64,000 nucleotides of DNA. Origin: Cellulomonas sp. URHD0024. GTDB lineage: Bacteria; Actinomycetota; Actinomycetes; Actinomycetales; Cellulomonadaceae. The position numbers were made by a program, and so were the translations under genes. The stretch spans positions 124,001 to 188,000 of the forward strand of contig NZ_AUEW01000004.1 in assembly GCF_000426185.1 (NCBI RefSeq), given 5' to 3'. Within the stretch, counting starts at the first letter, position 1. Every line of letters starts with the position of its first letter. Under the pieces are notes generated by a model. It searched no databases. It had not been told where the DNA came from and saw nothing but the letters and a program-made list of their open reading frames with translations. This document shows, piece by piece, positions 19,087 to 28,485 of this stretch.

Positions 19087-19996
19087 ACCCGCCGATGCCC
19101 CACGTGCGGCCAGTGCCGCTCAGGACGGCTTCGTCTAGCGCGGTGCCACTCGGTAGGGGGAGTGCCCCAGGGAACCGACCTCGTACCCGTCGCTGCAACT
19201 CGTCAACAGTGACCTCCCGCAGGGGGAGGGTGTCGGCGACAGCTGCCAGTGCGTACATCGGCTTCAAGTGAGAGAGGTAGAGATCGCTCCGTCGGTTGGT
19301 AAGAACGTACGGGATCTGCGCCGCAGCGAGGTCCGCCAGGCGGCTACCGCTTACCACGCCAAGTGACTTGAGCTCTGGCGAGATTGCCACGGCACCCTCG
19401 AGGCGACTGATGCTGACGACTTCGCCGTGCGCAACCAGACCTGAGACCACGTGGCGCAACTCACTCGCATGTTCCATGAACTCGTACGGGTCCGCAGCGC
19501 TGCGTCGCGCGCTGACCAGCACAGTTACACCTGATCGCCTCCACGCAATGCCGTCGGCTAGCGATGTTTCGAGGGTGACTCTCGTCAGTTCGTAGGCGCG
19601 ATTCCCCGCGCCCACCGCACTGCCGCAGGCAGAAGCGACTTCGCGTAGCGTTCCGATGCCCTCGAGGGCATCAAGAGCCGTCGCGAGCGCCGAGGGCCAG
19701 CCGATCCGCAGGGCGCGTGGGACGTGGTCGGCGGCGATCGCGCGCCAAGTCTCGGTCACCGCCGTGCGATCAACACCCAGTAACTCGCTCACCTGGTGAG
19801 TCGTCAGAGCGTCGCCGTGCGCGGCTGGGTCCGATGGGGGAGCGAGCATAAGCGACTCCACACGCGCCCGCAGCTGGTCGACGGATTCGCTAACGGACAC
19901 CGAGTTCCCGTCCAAACGCATCCTCCCGGGCCATGCACTGAAGCTCTCAACCAGTTCGCGGTCGAGCAACTTCCTCGGATCATGTGTCAGTCGCAC
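19064..19996 (-). CDS. Unrecognised 310-aa protein with internal HTH
   Basis: GTG start at 19996. Residues about 60-95 (ALTTHQVSELLGVDRTAVTE) resemble a helix-turn-helix. The central part is an alpha/beta region (SGVTVLVSARRSAADPYEFM) and the C-terminus is TWGIGGYGFRDEG. I do not recognise the family. It is co-transcribed with vsr (the two genes overlap) and divergent from the GHKL-ATPase gene with 57 bp between, so it could regulate the locus or act as its DNA-recognition subunit. The role is not known. Confidence 0.6.
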   Translation of the reverse strand: MRLTHDPRKLLDRELVESFSAWPGRMRLDGNSVSVSESVDQLRARVESLMLAPPSDPAAHGDALTTHQVSELLGVDRTAVTETWRAIAADHVPRALRIGWPSALATALDALEGIGTLREVASACGSAVGAGNRAYELTRVTLETSLADGIAWRRSGVTVLVSARRSAADPYEFMEHASELRHVVSGLVAHGEVVSISRLEGAVAISPELKSLGVVSGSRLADLAAAQIPYVLTNRRSDLYLSHLKPMYALAAVADTLPLREVTVDELQRRVRGRFPGALPLPSGTALDEAVLSGTGRTWGIGGYGFRDEG

Positions 19997-20053
19997 GGAT
20001 CTCGTGCCGATAGGGAAGGATAAGCGTGGTCTAGCGAGGTCAGAGAGGCACGA

Positions 20054-21595
20054 GTGTCAGACAACGTCAGCATCCGCCCTGGTGTGCGCATGCTCGGGCT
20101 CTTCCCCCACATGCGGTATCGCGAGTGGTACGCGATCGGTGAATTGGTCGACAACAGCCTGCAGAGTTGGATCAGCAACCGGCTGCGCCTCCGGGAGGTC
20201 GACGGGCCGGGCTATCGGCTCCAGATCCACATCACCGTCGATCCGTCGGACGGTGGACTGATCACGATTCGCGACAACGCCGCCGGAATCGCTGGAAAGG
20301 ACTGGGGACGAGCCTTCCAGGTGGCGGAGCCGCCGAGCGACGCGACGGGACTTTCACAGTTCGGTGTGGGCATGAAGGCGGCGTCGTGCTGGTTCGCCCG
20401 AAGGTGGTCCCTTCGAACCTCCGCACTAGGTGAACCGCTCGAACGGGAAGTCCAGTTCGACGTACCTGCGATCCTGGCGGAGGGCACGGAAGAGCTAGTC
20501 GTCCACGAGACAGTCGCGAGCACCTCTGACCACTGGACCGAACTTCGCCTGTGGGACCTGCACCGTGTACCGCGTGGTCGCACCATCGGCAAGATCAAGG
20601 AGCACCTAGCAAGCATTTACCGCACCTTCCTTCGGAGCGGAGACGTAGTCATCACGTACAACGGTGTGCCGCTCGAGTTCGAGGAGCATCCCGTCCTCGT
20701 CGCTCCGTACTTCGCGTCTCCCGACGGCGATTCGGTCAAGTGGATAAAGGACGTCGAAGTCGCCCTCGAGTCGGGGCGCCGCGTCACCGGGTGGGTCGCG
20801 ATCAGAGAGACTGGCCGGCAACGAGAGGTCGGTCTGGCGCTTCTCTACCGCGGGAAGGTCGTTACTGGAGCGGGCGAGGATCTCTACAAGCCCAGCGCAA
20901 TTTTCGGCTCGGGGAACTCGTTCGAGTCGCAGCGCCTGTTCGGTGAGTTGGATATGAGTGACTTCGCAGTCACGTATACAAAGGACAATCTCGTCTGGTT
21001 CGACGAAGAGGACGACGTCATCGAGGCTCTGAAGCGGCTTCTCGAGACAGAGCCGATGCCAATTCTGAAGCAGGCGCAGGGGTATCGCGCCCGCAAGCCG
21101 GAGGAGGCACCCCGGGCTCAACTCGACGCCGTTGCCGACCGTACGTCGCAACTGCTCCGTGATGCCGGTGACATTGGAGACCTCTGGTTCTCGGCCGACG
21201 CGGCTTGGCCCTCGCCAGACTCAACGCTCGACGTGGACCTGGGCGATGTAAGGGTGCCGGCGCTCGTCAATCGCAGCCTCGAACTCGTTCACGATGGCGT
21301 CACCTGGACAGCAGATCTTGAACTGGTGGACGAGCCGGCGGTTCAGGAGTGGCTCACGGTGCTCCGCGCCGCGGAGTCTGTTGCACCACGCGTCTCCGTG
21401 AAGGTGAACTCAGCTCACCCGTTCATGAGGGCGTTTTGCGAAATGCCAGCACAGGAACTGGAACCGGTCTGGCGCGTCGCGGTGGCTATCGGCATAGCCC
21501 AGGAAGTCGCTAGGTCCAGAGGCGCGAAGTTCCCGAACTACGTCACGCAGGCTGTGAACGCTCTCGTGCGGGTTCTGGCGGCTCAGCCCGTATGA
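20054..21595 (+). CDS. GHKL (MORC/MutL-like) ATPase
   Basis: A 513-aa protein with an N-terminal GHKL ATP-binding fold. The N box is ELVDNSLQ (Asn34 binds Mg), motif II is RDNAAGI (Asp74) and motif III is QFGVGMKAA (about 102-109). The remainder (about 230-513) is a MutL-S5-like and C-terminal region without a clear domain. GHKL ATPases of this kind were linked computationally to restriction-type operons with Z1 helicases (Iyer and co-workers, bacterial relatives of MORC). It probably acts as an ATP-gated DNA clamp. The GTG start has GAGAGG upstream; the gene is followed by Z1 after 25 bp. Confidence 0.88.
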   Translation: MSDNVSIRPGVRMLGLFPHMRYREWYAIGELVDNSLQSWISNRLRLREVDGPGYRLQIHITVDPSDGGLITIRDNAAGIAGKDWGRAFQVAEPPSDATGLSQFGVGMKAASCWFARRWSLRTSALGEPLEREVQFDVPAILAEGTEELVVHETVASTSDHWTELRLWDLHRVPRGRTIGKIKEHLASIYRTFLRSGDVVITYNGVPLEFEEHPVLVAPYFASPDGDSVKWIKDVEVALESGRRVTGWVAIRETGRQREVGLALLYRGKVVTGAGEDLYKPSAIFGSGNSFESQRLFGELDMSDFAVTYTKDNLVWFDEEDDVIEALKRLLETEPMPILKQAQGYRARKPEEAPRAQLDAVADRTSQLLRDAGDIGDLWFSADAAWPSPDSTLDVDLGDVRVPALVNRSLELVHDGVTWTADLELVDEPAVQEWLTVLRAAESVAPRVSVKVNSAHPFMRAFCEMPAQELEPVWRVAVAIGIAQEVARSRGAKFPNYVTQAVNALVRVLAAQPV

Positions 21596-21620
21596 CGGCC
21601 CGTTTCAACGAGGAGGTCAC

Positions 21621-23825
21621 GTGGTCGAGCATGTCCAGGTTGTGAGCGATCCGGGTGCACCGGGTTGGCTCTGGTCGCCGTCAATCGGGCCAGAGACGAG
21701 TCGGCTCCTAGTCTCGGCGAAACTCGACGACGAGTCGCGCGATCGCGTCGAGGACCAGTCCGTCGGCGTGTTGGCGTCGTGCCTACCTCCGACTGCTGCC
21801 GGCAGCCGCACGGGACTCGTCATCGGCTACGTACAGAGCGGAAAGACCCTTTCGTTCACCACCGTGACCGCCCTGGCACGCGACAACGGGTACGCACTCG
21901 TCGTGCTGCTCGCGGGGACCAAGACGAACCTTCATCGCCAGACGTCCCGTCGACTTCGCAAAGACCTTGAGGTCGAGCGGGAGGGCGGCATGTCGCCGTG
22001 GTTGCTGGTCGAGAACCCGAAGGCTGGCGGCCAAGATGCGGAGTCCGTCGCGAAGGCGGTTGCCACCTCGGTAGCGATTGGGGTTCCAGAGGCCTTTCGC
22101 CAAACCGTGGTCATCACCGTGATGAAGAACGCAACGCGGCTCGACGCCGTCACAACTGCGATCCATCACATGGTTCAGCAGGGAATTCTGACTGCGAAGT
22201 CGCCCGTGCTGATAGTGGATGACGAAGCGGACCAAGCGGGCTTGAACGCGGCGAGTGCGGATGACCCGACGGCGACCTACGCCGCGATCATGCGGATGAG
22301 GCGGTCGTTGCCCGCCCATACATACCTCATGTACACGGCGACGCCCCAGGCCCCGCTCCTCCTCAATCTCGCCGACACCCTGTCGCCTGACTTCGTGAGG
22401 GTCCTGGACGCCGGCGGCGACTATACCGGTGGCGAGTACTTCTTCGTGGAACACCGTGCGTCATTCGTTGAGCCGATTCCGGAGTCGGAGACTCTCGCTG
22501 CGATAGATCTTGACACACAGGCACCACCTTCATCTTTGCTGGACGCGCTGGCCACCTTCCTGGTCGGCGTCGTCTCACAGCAGGGAAAGCGCCAACTCGC
22601 GATGCTGGTGCATCCCTCGCACACGAAGGACCTGCACAACCGATATCGGCAGTGGGTGACCGGGGCCCTGGACGCTTGGCGCCTAACATTGGGCGAGCCG
22701 GGCCCGGACCGCGCCGAGCTCGTCACGGAGATCATTGAACCGGCCTGGCGCGCCTTGGCTCTTGCTGGCGCGCCTGTCATCCCGCTTGAAGAGGTCATCC
22801 GGTCCCTTCCTTACTATCTGCTGAAGGTGCAGGTGCGCGTCGTCAACAGCGAGGTGCCCGAGGAAGAGGGAATCCAATGGGGCTCGTCGCCCGCGTGGGT
22901 TTTGGTCGGCGGCAACAAGCTCGACCGCGGCTTCACCGTGGAGGGGCTCTCAGTCACGTACATGCCCCGGGGAACCGGCGTGGGGAACGCCGACACCATA
23001 CAGCAGCGCGCTCGCTTCTTTGGCTACAAGCGGCCCTATGCCGAGTTCTGCCGGGCATGGCTCGCTCCGGAGACGGAACTCGCATTCAGCCGTTACGTCG
23101 AGCACGAGCGCTACCTCCGCAAGGAGCTGGCAGGCCTGGAGAAGGAGGGGAAAGGCCTAAAGGGCTGGAAGCGCAAGATGCTCCTTGCTCCTGAACTGAA
23201 GCCGTGCCGGCGCGCCGTGGTCGGTCTGCCTTACCTACATTCGCGTGTCCCGGGCGAGAAATGGATGCGATTCGAGCGGATTGCCCACTTGGGCGCGACT
23301 GAAACCGAGGGAAATCGCCAGTTGGTTAGTCGGTTGGTAACCGAGGGCGGCCTTGGGTGGATCGAGCACTCTGCCGATACGAGATCTACAAACCGGCACA
23401 AGGTGGCGACGGCACCGCTTGTGCACGTCCTGGACCGTTTCTTAGCGTCGTGGGCGGCACATCCGATCGATAGGGCAGCGCTCAATCAACTCCTCCTGGT
23501 ATTGAGCGCCAGGCTGGACGATGCTCCCGGTGAGATGGTGGACGTTATTTGGATGCGCGCGGGAACCGCGCGTGAACGCAGCTTATTGTCACAGGACGAG
23601 GGCCTCGTGCTCAATCTGCAGGAGGGGCACAGGCCCGGGGACCGAGGAGACGGATTCGTCGGAGATTCGGCCTTTCGGGAGCCCGAACGCCTGACGCTGC
23701 AAATCTACAACGTGAATGCGATCGATAAGCAGACGAAGGAGCTCGTCGCGCCGGACCTCCGTGGGCTCGCCGTGTGGGTTCCGCGTCACCTGGCAGGGGG
23801 CGCACTCGTGGAGCCCTCAAAATGA
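21621..23825 (+). CDS. Z1-domain superfamily II helicase-like protein
   Basis: A 734-aa protein. Walker A is GYVQSGKT (residues 69-76), the DEAD-like Walker B is VDDEAD (about 200-204), motif III is YTATPQ, and the Z1 domain follows about residue 420 with GGNKLDRGFTVEGLSVTY and the Arg-finger-like QQRARFFGYK. The protein probably translocates on DNA using ATP. The GTG start at 21621 has AGGAGG at 21611-21616. The ATGA overlap with the next gene indicates one operon with the GHKL ATPase and the nuclease-like protein. Confidence 0.9.
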   Translation: MVEHVQVVSDPGAPGWLWSPSIGPETSRLLVSAKLDDESRDRVEDQSVGVLASCLPPTAAGSRTGLVIGYVQSGKTLSFTTVTALARDNGYALVVLLAGTKTNLHRQTSRRLRKDLEVEREGGMSPWLLVENPKAGGQDAESVAKAVATSVAIGVPEAFRQTVVITVMKNATRLDAVTTAIHHMVQQGILTAKSPVLIVDDEADQAGLNAASADDPTATYAAIMRMRRSLPAHTYLMYTATPQAPLLLNLADTLSPDFVRVLDAGGDYTGGEYFFVEHRASFVEPIPESETLAAIDLDTQAPPSSLLDALATFLVGVVSQQGKRQLAMLVHPSHTKDLHNRYRQWVTGALDAWRLTLGEPGPDRAELVTEIIEPAWRALALAGAPVIPLEEVIRSLPYYLLKVQVRVVNSEVPEEEGIQWGSSPAWVLVGGNKLDRGFTVEGLSVTYMPRGTGVGNADTIQQRARFFGYKRPYAEFCRAWLAPETELAFSRYVEHERYLRKELAGLEKEGKGLKGWKRKMLLAPELKPCRRAVVGLPYLHSRVPGEKWMRFERIAHLGATETEGNRQLVSRLVTEGGLGWIEHSADTRSTNRHKVATAPLVHVLDRFLASWAAHPIDRAALNQLLLVLSARLDDAPGEMVDVIWMRAGTARERSLLSQDEGLVLNLQEGHRPGDRGDGFVGDSAFREPERLTLQIYNVNAIDKQTKELVAPDLRGLAVWVPRHLAGGALVEPSK

Positions 23826-24781
23826 CGACAGCTCGCGACATTGCAGAGACTCTGAGCGGCGTCGTACTGCCTTTGGGCGACGGGTACGACGTGGAGGTCG
23901 TGGCGAACGCACCCGGCTTTCGCGTTGGGCGCGGTCCGGATGGGTCGGTTGTACTGCTCACTCCACCGGAGGTGGAGGACGGAGTCGGCGCACCGGTCCG
24001 TCTGCGGCGGCTGACCGTGCACCCGCGTGCGTCGATCACGATCGAGTCGGCTGGGACGGTGGAGTTCGCGGAGACCGTTGGTCTGGTCGAACTGCGCGGC
24101 CTCTCAGACGATCTAGTTCCTGCCTTCTGCGGTATTGCTGCGACCGTCGTGGATCTCATTGGCGACGCTCCGGCGCCAGGCTCCGTTCGAACGGCCCTTC
24201 GTCACGTCGTCCGGCTCTTCGAACCGCGCGCCGGCCGCCGTGGAAGTGTTCTTGGCCTTTGGGGTGAGCTCGTAACGATCCTGACTTCGTCGAACGTTCC
24301 GGCCATGGTCGAGGCGTGGCACGTTGAGATCGATGAGCGGTTTGACTTCGCGGTACCTGCGGCGCGCATTGAAGTCAAGACAACTGAAGGCGCACGGCGA
24401 TCTCACGACTTCAATCTCGACCAGTTGTTGCCGGTCGACGGCGCCGATACTCGGGTCGTCAGCATCATTTCGACTGCCACGGCTGCCGGCACCAGCCTCG
24501 GCGAGCTCGTCGAGGAGTTGCAGCTGCACATCACGACGCGCGTTGATCTCGTTCTGAAGGTCTGGCAACTTGTTGCCGAGACCCTCGGCGACGATTGGCT
24601 GCAGGGGACGTCCGTGTTGAGGTGGGACAGAGCACAAGCGGTGAAGTCTCTGCGGCTATTCCGTGCGGAAGACGTGCCCAGAGTGCGCGAAGAGCTCGAT
24701 CCCGCCATCGAATCGGTTCGGCTCCGTGTCGACTGCGAGAACACGCCTCCGTTGGAGTTACGGGTTGCGATCCCTTTTTGA
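23822..24781 (+). CDS. PD-(D/E)XK-motif protein (DUF4420-like)
   Basis: A 319-aa protein. The family core is LGLWGELVTIL followed by RFDFAVPAARIEVKTTEGARR, giving Asp then ExK of a PD-(D/E)XK nuclease fold, and DFNLDQLLPVDG after it. It is the candidate restriction nuclease of the methylase/GHKL/Z1 locus. Translation is coupled to Z1 by an ATGA overlap. Cleavage activity is inferred from the fold. Confidence 0.82.
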   Translation: MTTARDIAETLSGVVLPLGDGYDVEVVANAPGFRVGRGPDGSVVLLTPPEVEDGVGAPVRLRRLTVHPRASITIESAGTVEFAETVGLVELRGLSDDLVPAFCGIAATVVDLIGDAPAPGSVRTALRHVVRLFEPRAGRRGSVLGLWGELVTILTSSNVPAMVEAWHVEIDERFDFAVPAARIEVKTTEGARRSHDFNLDQLLPVDGADTRVVSIISTATAAGTSLGELVEELQLHITTRVDLVLKVWQLVAETLGDDWLQGTSVLRWDRAQAVKSLRLFRAEDVPRVREELDPAIESVRLRVDCENTPPLELRVAIPF

Positions 24782-24920
24782 TGGTTCGACGCTAATCGTC
24801 AGGAATTGCTACCCTCGCCCCTCGAGGTGCTTGCCACGATGAGCATGCCTGGCGAACGAGGTAATCATGCGCGCAGGTTCCCACCCGTTGTTCTACGCTT
24901 CGATGCAACAGGAGAGTTTC

Positions 24921-25163
24921 ATGGCATACGTCACTCGGTTCTTTCACCTCGATGCGCGGGAAGCACGGCGAGTGCACAGGACTACAGAGTGCAGTTGGCA
25001 CTTGACTAAGCGCGACGGCGCCGTCGTGGTCCAACTCGACACGTACGGTTCCGCGGACCGACAGGACACGGGGACGATCAGCCAATCCCTGCAACTAGAC
25101 GAGGATCGAGCCCGCGAACTCGTCCGAATCCTCTCGACTACTTTCCCTGCGCTTCGCGTCTGA
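24921..25163 (+). CDS. Small conserved hypothetical protein (80 aa)
   Basis: ATG 24921 with GGAGAG upstream. The segment VVQLDTYGSADRQDTGTISQ followed by SLQLDEDRARELVRIL reads like a compact conserved domain seen in small actinobacterial proteins of unknown function. No catalytic residue set is evident. It lies 139 bp downstream of the PD-(D/E)XK gene on the same strand. Confidence 0.6.
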   Translation: MAYVTRFFHLDAREARRVHRTTECSWHLTKRDGAVVVQLDTYGSADRQDTGTISQSLQLDEDRARELVRILSTTFPALRV

Positions 25164-25172
25164 CACCGGGAC

Positions 25173-25914
25173 ATGGGCGGTCGGTGGCGCTCCGTGCGAC
25201 CGGGCGAGATGGTCTCGGTCGCAGAGATCGAGGCGCACGCCGCCGCCCGCAATCTCTCCGTGAAGCAGATCGACTTGCATGCGCAGTACAGAGCTGGCGG
25301 GAGCGAGGCGTACCTCGACTGGGTCTTGAGGCTGTTGGGACTTCGGGGCGATGGGCCGATCGGCTGGCGCAATGAGGAGGCCTTCACGGTTGAAGTCGCC
25401 GATACCGCTGCCGATCTCGAGGCGGGACTCGTCGAGGAGATCGCCCGAGGACAAGATGCGCGCATTACGGCGGCTTACTGCTGGCCGTGGAGTGACCCAC
25501 GTTCGGACGGCACGCTCGTCCCAGATGTGGTCATCGGCGACTGGCAGAAGCCCTGGAATCTCCGGGGCGAGAGGTCGGTCGGCGGCGCTCCGCCCTCCGC
25601 TCTGTGGGCCACCGGCGAAGGGGGGCTTCGACCAGGTCGGCTGCGTCTACACGGCCCAGGGGTTCGAGTACTCGTAACGGCGTAATCATCGGGCCCGATC
25701 TGGTGTGGCGGACTGACCGGTGGGTCGCCCGGCGCGAGTTCAACCCGATCCCGACTTCCGCTCGATCAAGACGGTGGACGACGCGACGTTCGATCGCCTG
25801 CTTCGGCACGTCTACAAGGTCTTGCTCACTTGGGGCATGGTCGGCACCATCCTGTATTCGACCGACCCGGAGACTCGCGCGAAGTTGCGTGAGCTGACGG
25901 GCGCCGCGCAATAG
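25173..25914 (+). pseudogene. DUF2075 helicase-like gene, 5'-truncated with three frameshifts
   Basis: Only the C-terminal half of a DUF2075 protein remains; the ATP-binding part is missing. The frames run in order: DLHAQYRAGGSEAYLDWVL through PWSDPRSDGTLVPDVVIGDW; then near 25620 a shift to GFDQVGCVYTAQGFEYS; near 25677 a shift to NGVIIGPDLVWRTDRW; near 25750 a shift to LLRHVYKVLLTWGMVGT, ending YSTDPETRAKLREL. The conserved LLTRGM has become LLTWGM. It is a decayed fragment, probably of an older defence gene. Confidence 0.82.
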
Positions 25915-25969
25915 ATTGCACGCTTTCGCAACTAGATAGCTGCGGTGCGACAGGCTTCCCCTTCCGGAC

Positions 25970-26305
25970 ATGCCTCCGACCCACCCGGATGGGACGAGGC
26001 GTGTCGTGACGAGTTGGGCACTGCCCATTAGCGGGGATTTCGAGCACCACTGGGACATCGCCAGGAGCATGTGCCTTGAGACATGCGCACCAGCCGAGCG
26101 ATCCGGGCTGGACGTCATCTACTTCTGGCGCTCGGGAGCGGGCGGGTTCGTCGGACGCGCCGTTGTCTCCGCGGACGCGCGCCCGCTGGCGGAGAACGAG
26201 ATTGCTTTCGAAAGCAACGGCATAGGTGACGATTGGACTCTTGACCCGAACTCGCCGGCTCAGTGCAGTGGTGGTGTGGGCGATCGTGGGGCCAATCGCC
26301 CCTAG
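25970..26305 (+). CDS. Hypothetical protein, possibly truncated EVE-like
   Basis: 111 aa. SWALPISGDFEHHWDIAR, then VIYFWRSGAGGFVGRAVVS, resembles the first half of EVE/PUA-like modified-base-binding domains, but the usual second half is missing and the C-terminus is low-complexity. EVE proteins often accompany modification-dependent defence. The match is weak and the frame may be a remnant. Start ATG 25970 or an internal GTG. Confidence 0.4.
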   Translation: MPPTHPDGTRRVVTSWALPISGDFEHHWDIARSMCLETCAPAERSGLDVIYFWRSGAGGFVGRAVVSADARPLAENEIAFESNGIGDDWTLDPNSPAQCSGGVGDRGANRP

Positions 26306-26346
26306 ACCGCTCACCAGGACCGCTTCATTGCGCTAGGTTGGGGTGA

Positions 26347-28485
26347 ATGTCCCGGTCAGAAGGAGTCGTGCACGTGCGATTTGAGGCCTTCCTCGCGCAA
26401 CTACCGGCAATGCCGAGTCCGCTATCGCCTGCCGCAGCGCTCGCGGACGCGTTTGACGTGTCTCCGAAAGCGGTCGAGGGCTACGTGTATCCCACGATTA
26501 CTTCAGTCGACTGGCCGGCCGGCGCTTCAGTCGTGCTCGTAGAGGCGGCGGGCGCAGTCGGCAAGTCGGCCGCGGGCCTGGCAATCGCCGAGAAGCTGAA
26601 CTGGCCGCTCGTTCGAGCCGAACGAGCACAAGTCGGTTCGTACTCGCTCTCCGGGCTGATTCAGGACGCCCTTGGGTTCACCAGTACATTTATTTCGGAG
26701 GTTGCCACTGGGGACGCTGGGGTCGTCATTGACTCCCTCGATGAAGCTCACTTCAGGGCGGGGACCGAAAACTTTCTTGCGTTCCTCGACAATGTATGGA
26801 AGGTGTCGGGGGCGTCCGTGCCGGATAGCACCCGCAAGCCTAGTGTTGTTCTCTTGTCACGTTCTGACACTGCCGAACTTGTTCGGCTCGCCTTCCTAGA
26901 TGCCAACGTTCCGGTGGCACACGTCAGGCTTGACTTCTTTGACAGAACTGGCGCACTGGAATTTCTTCGCGCGTACATGGCCCAGAGGTCCTCTGAGACC
27001 GGCCGGCCAGAGTATAACGTGCCATTTGCATCGCCTGGACCATTCGAGCGACTACGAGACAGTCGCTTCAGGCAGATTGCGACGGTGCTGCTCCGGACGT
27101 CCGATGTGGAGATCGTTCGTGACTGGGATCGGGTAAGGGATTTTCTCGGGTATACCCCGGTACTTATCGCAATGGCTGAAGCCTTGGCCGTGACAAATCC
27201 ATCCGCGGAAAATCCGCACCTGGCGGCACAGGATCAGAGCAACCTTCTGCGCGAGATAATTGAAAACATCTCAAGGCGGGAGCAGCGCAAGTTCAGCGAA
27301 CACATGCAGCCAAAGCTCCAGGCGCTTCTGCCGGCCAACGAAGATGTCGAAATCGTGGCGTCCTCGATGTACACGTCCACCGAACAATGCGCGAGGCTCA
27401 TCGGTCTCGTCACCGGTGAGGAACTCGCGATGTCGCTACCCGCGGGATTACCGAACGGAGTTCGAGTGGCCTATGAGGAGGCTGTTCGCACATTCCTGCC
27501 AGACCACCCATTCGTCAGTTCGAAGCGATTCGCTAGCGTGGTTTTTGGTGATTACGTGACGTCTGTTGCATGTCGCTCGCTCGAAATACGAGCGGCGTTG
27601 TCCACTTCGCCTGAGCGCGGCATTCAGAGGGTCGGCCCGTTCTTTGCTCGCTTCTTAGCCGACGGGCCCGGTGGCATTGTGGCCATCAACGAGATGCTCG
27701 TGGAGCACGTTATTTCGTCCTGGAACCAGGAGGCAGATCTGGTCCGATCTAGCGAAAGCGAGGTCACCTTCTGGGTCACGGGAGCCGAGGCTACGCTGGC
27801 TTGTCGGCGGGAATCGCAGGTCGCCCACAACGAGCCGGCGGAGCTCGAATTTGAGGTGGTCGACTTGTCGGGCGCCTTTCAGATCCGCCGCCCGCTCAAG
27901 CGGGCGACTATTGTAACCGACCAAGGCGTCATTCTGGGTGACTCTGGGAAGCACCTAATGTTGGGTCCCCAGGTTATCGTTCTGGCGGACGAGATTACGA
28001 TAGAGGCGGAAACGCTTCGGGTTGAGACCGACCGAGGGCTAACCAACGGGGCCGCTCTAGCGGCCGAGTCGATTACCGCGAACTACCTGTCGAAGATTGA
28101 AGCCGGCCCGACGGATCTGCGTGTTTTTACGGCCGAGCCGCCTCCGCGACTCCGTTCATTCCAAGGGACGCTCCAGATCCACGAGAGCGCGATTCCCTTT
28201 CAGCGGTACCTCGACCTACGAACAATCCTAACGGCGTTCCGATCAAGCACTAAGGGTGGACTCTCCGTTATAGCGGCGAAGCTCGAAGGGAAGATCGTCA
28301 AGGACAATCCGCATCGACTCCGCATTCTCAATCATTTGATGACGGGGAATCTGGTGAGCCGTCAAGGAGGGTGGTTCTATCTTGACCTCGCGGCGCTGGG
28401 CCAACACGGTTTCGGGCTGCGGGATCTGCAATCTGGTGAGCCGGGAGTGTCAGTATTAACGTTCCTGCACGATTGTGAGTCGTGA
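26347..28485 (+). CDS. Large P-loop NTPase of unknown function, defence context
   Basis: A 712-aa soluble protein. Walker A is AAGAVGKS (residues 67-74) after a hydrophobic strand, and Walker B is VVIDSLDEAH (about 127-134). VVLLSRSD follows as a sensor-like strand. This resembles STAND/NACHT-type ATPases more than helicases. The C-terminal 70 residues (SSTKGGLSVIAAKLEGKIV, then NHLMTGNLVSRQGGWFYLDL) look like a winged helix. There are no transmembrane segments. Its codons are more AT-rich than those of flanking chromosomal genes, supporting transfer. I do not recognise a named family. Confidence 0.7.
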   Translation: MSRSEGVVHVRFEAFLAQLPAMPSPLSPAAALADAFDVSPKAVEGYVYPTITSVDWPAGASVVLVEAAGAVGKSAAGLAIAEKLNWPLVRAERAQVGSYSLSGLIQDALGFTSTFISEVATGDAGVVIDSLDEAHFRAGTENFLAFLDNVWKVSGASVPDSTRKPSVVLLSRSDTAELVRLAFLDANVPVAHVRLDFFDRTGALEFLRAYMAQRSSETGRPEYNVPFASPGPFERLRDSRFRQIATVLLRTSDVEIVRDWDRVRDFLGYTPVLIAMAEALAVTNPSAENPHLAAQDQSNLLREIIENISRREQRKFSEHMQPKLQALLPANEDVEIVASSMYTSTEQCARLIGLVTGEELAMSLPAGLPNGVRVAYEEAVRTFLPDHPFVSSKRFASVVFGDYVTSVACRSLEIRAALSTSPERGIQRVGPFFARFLADGPGGIVAINEMLVEHVISSWNQEADLVRSSESEVTFWVTGAEATLACRRESQVAHNEPAELEFEVVDLSGAFQIRRPLKRATIVTDQGVILGDSGKHLMLGPQVIVLADEITIEAETLRVETDRGLTNGAALAAESITANYLSKIEAGPTDLRVFTAEPPPRLRSFQGTLQIHESAIPFQRYLDLRTILTAFRSSTKGGLSVIAAKLEGKIVKDNPHRLRILNHLMTGNLVSRQGGWFYLDLAALGQHGFGLRDLQSGEPGVSVLTFLHDCES

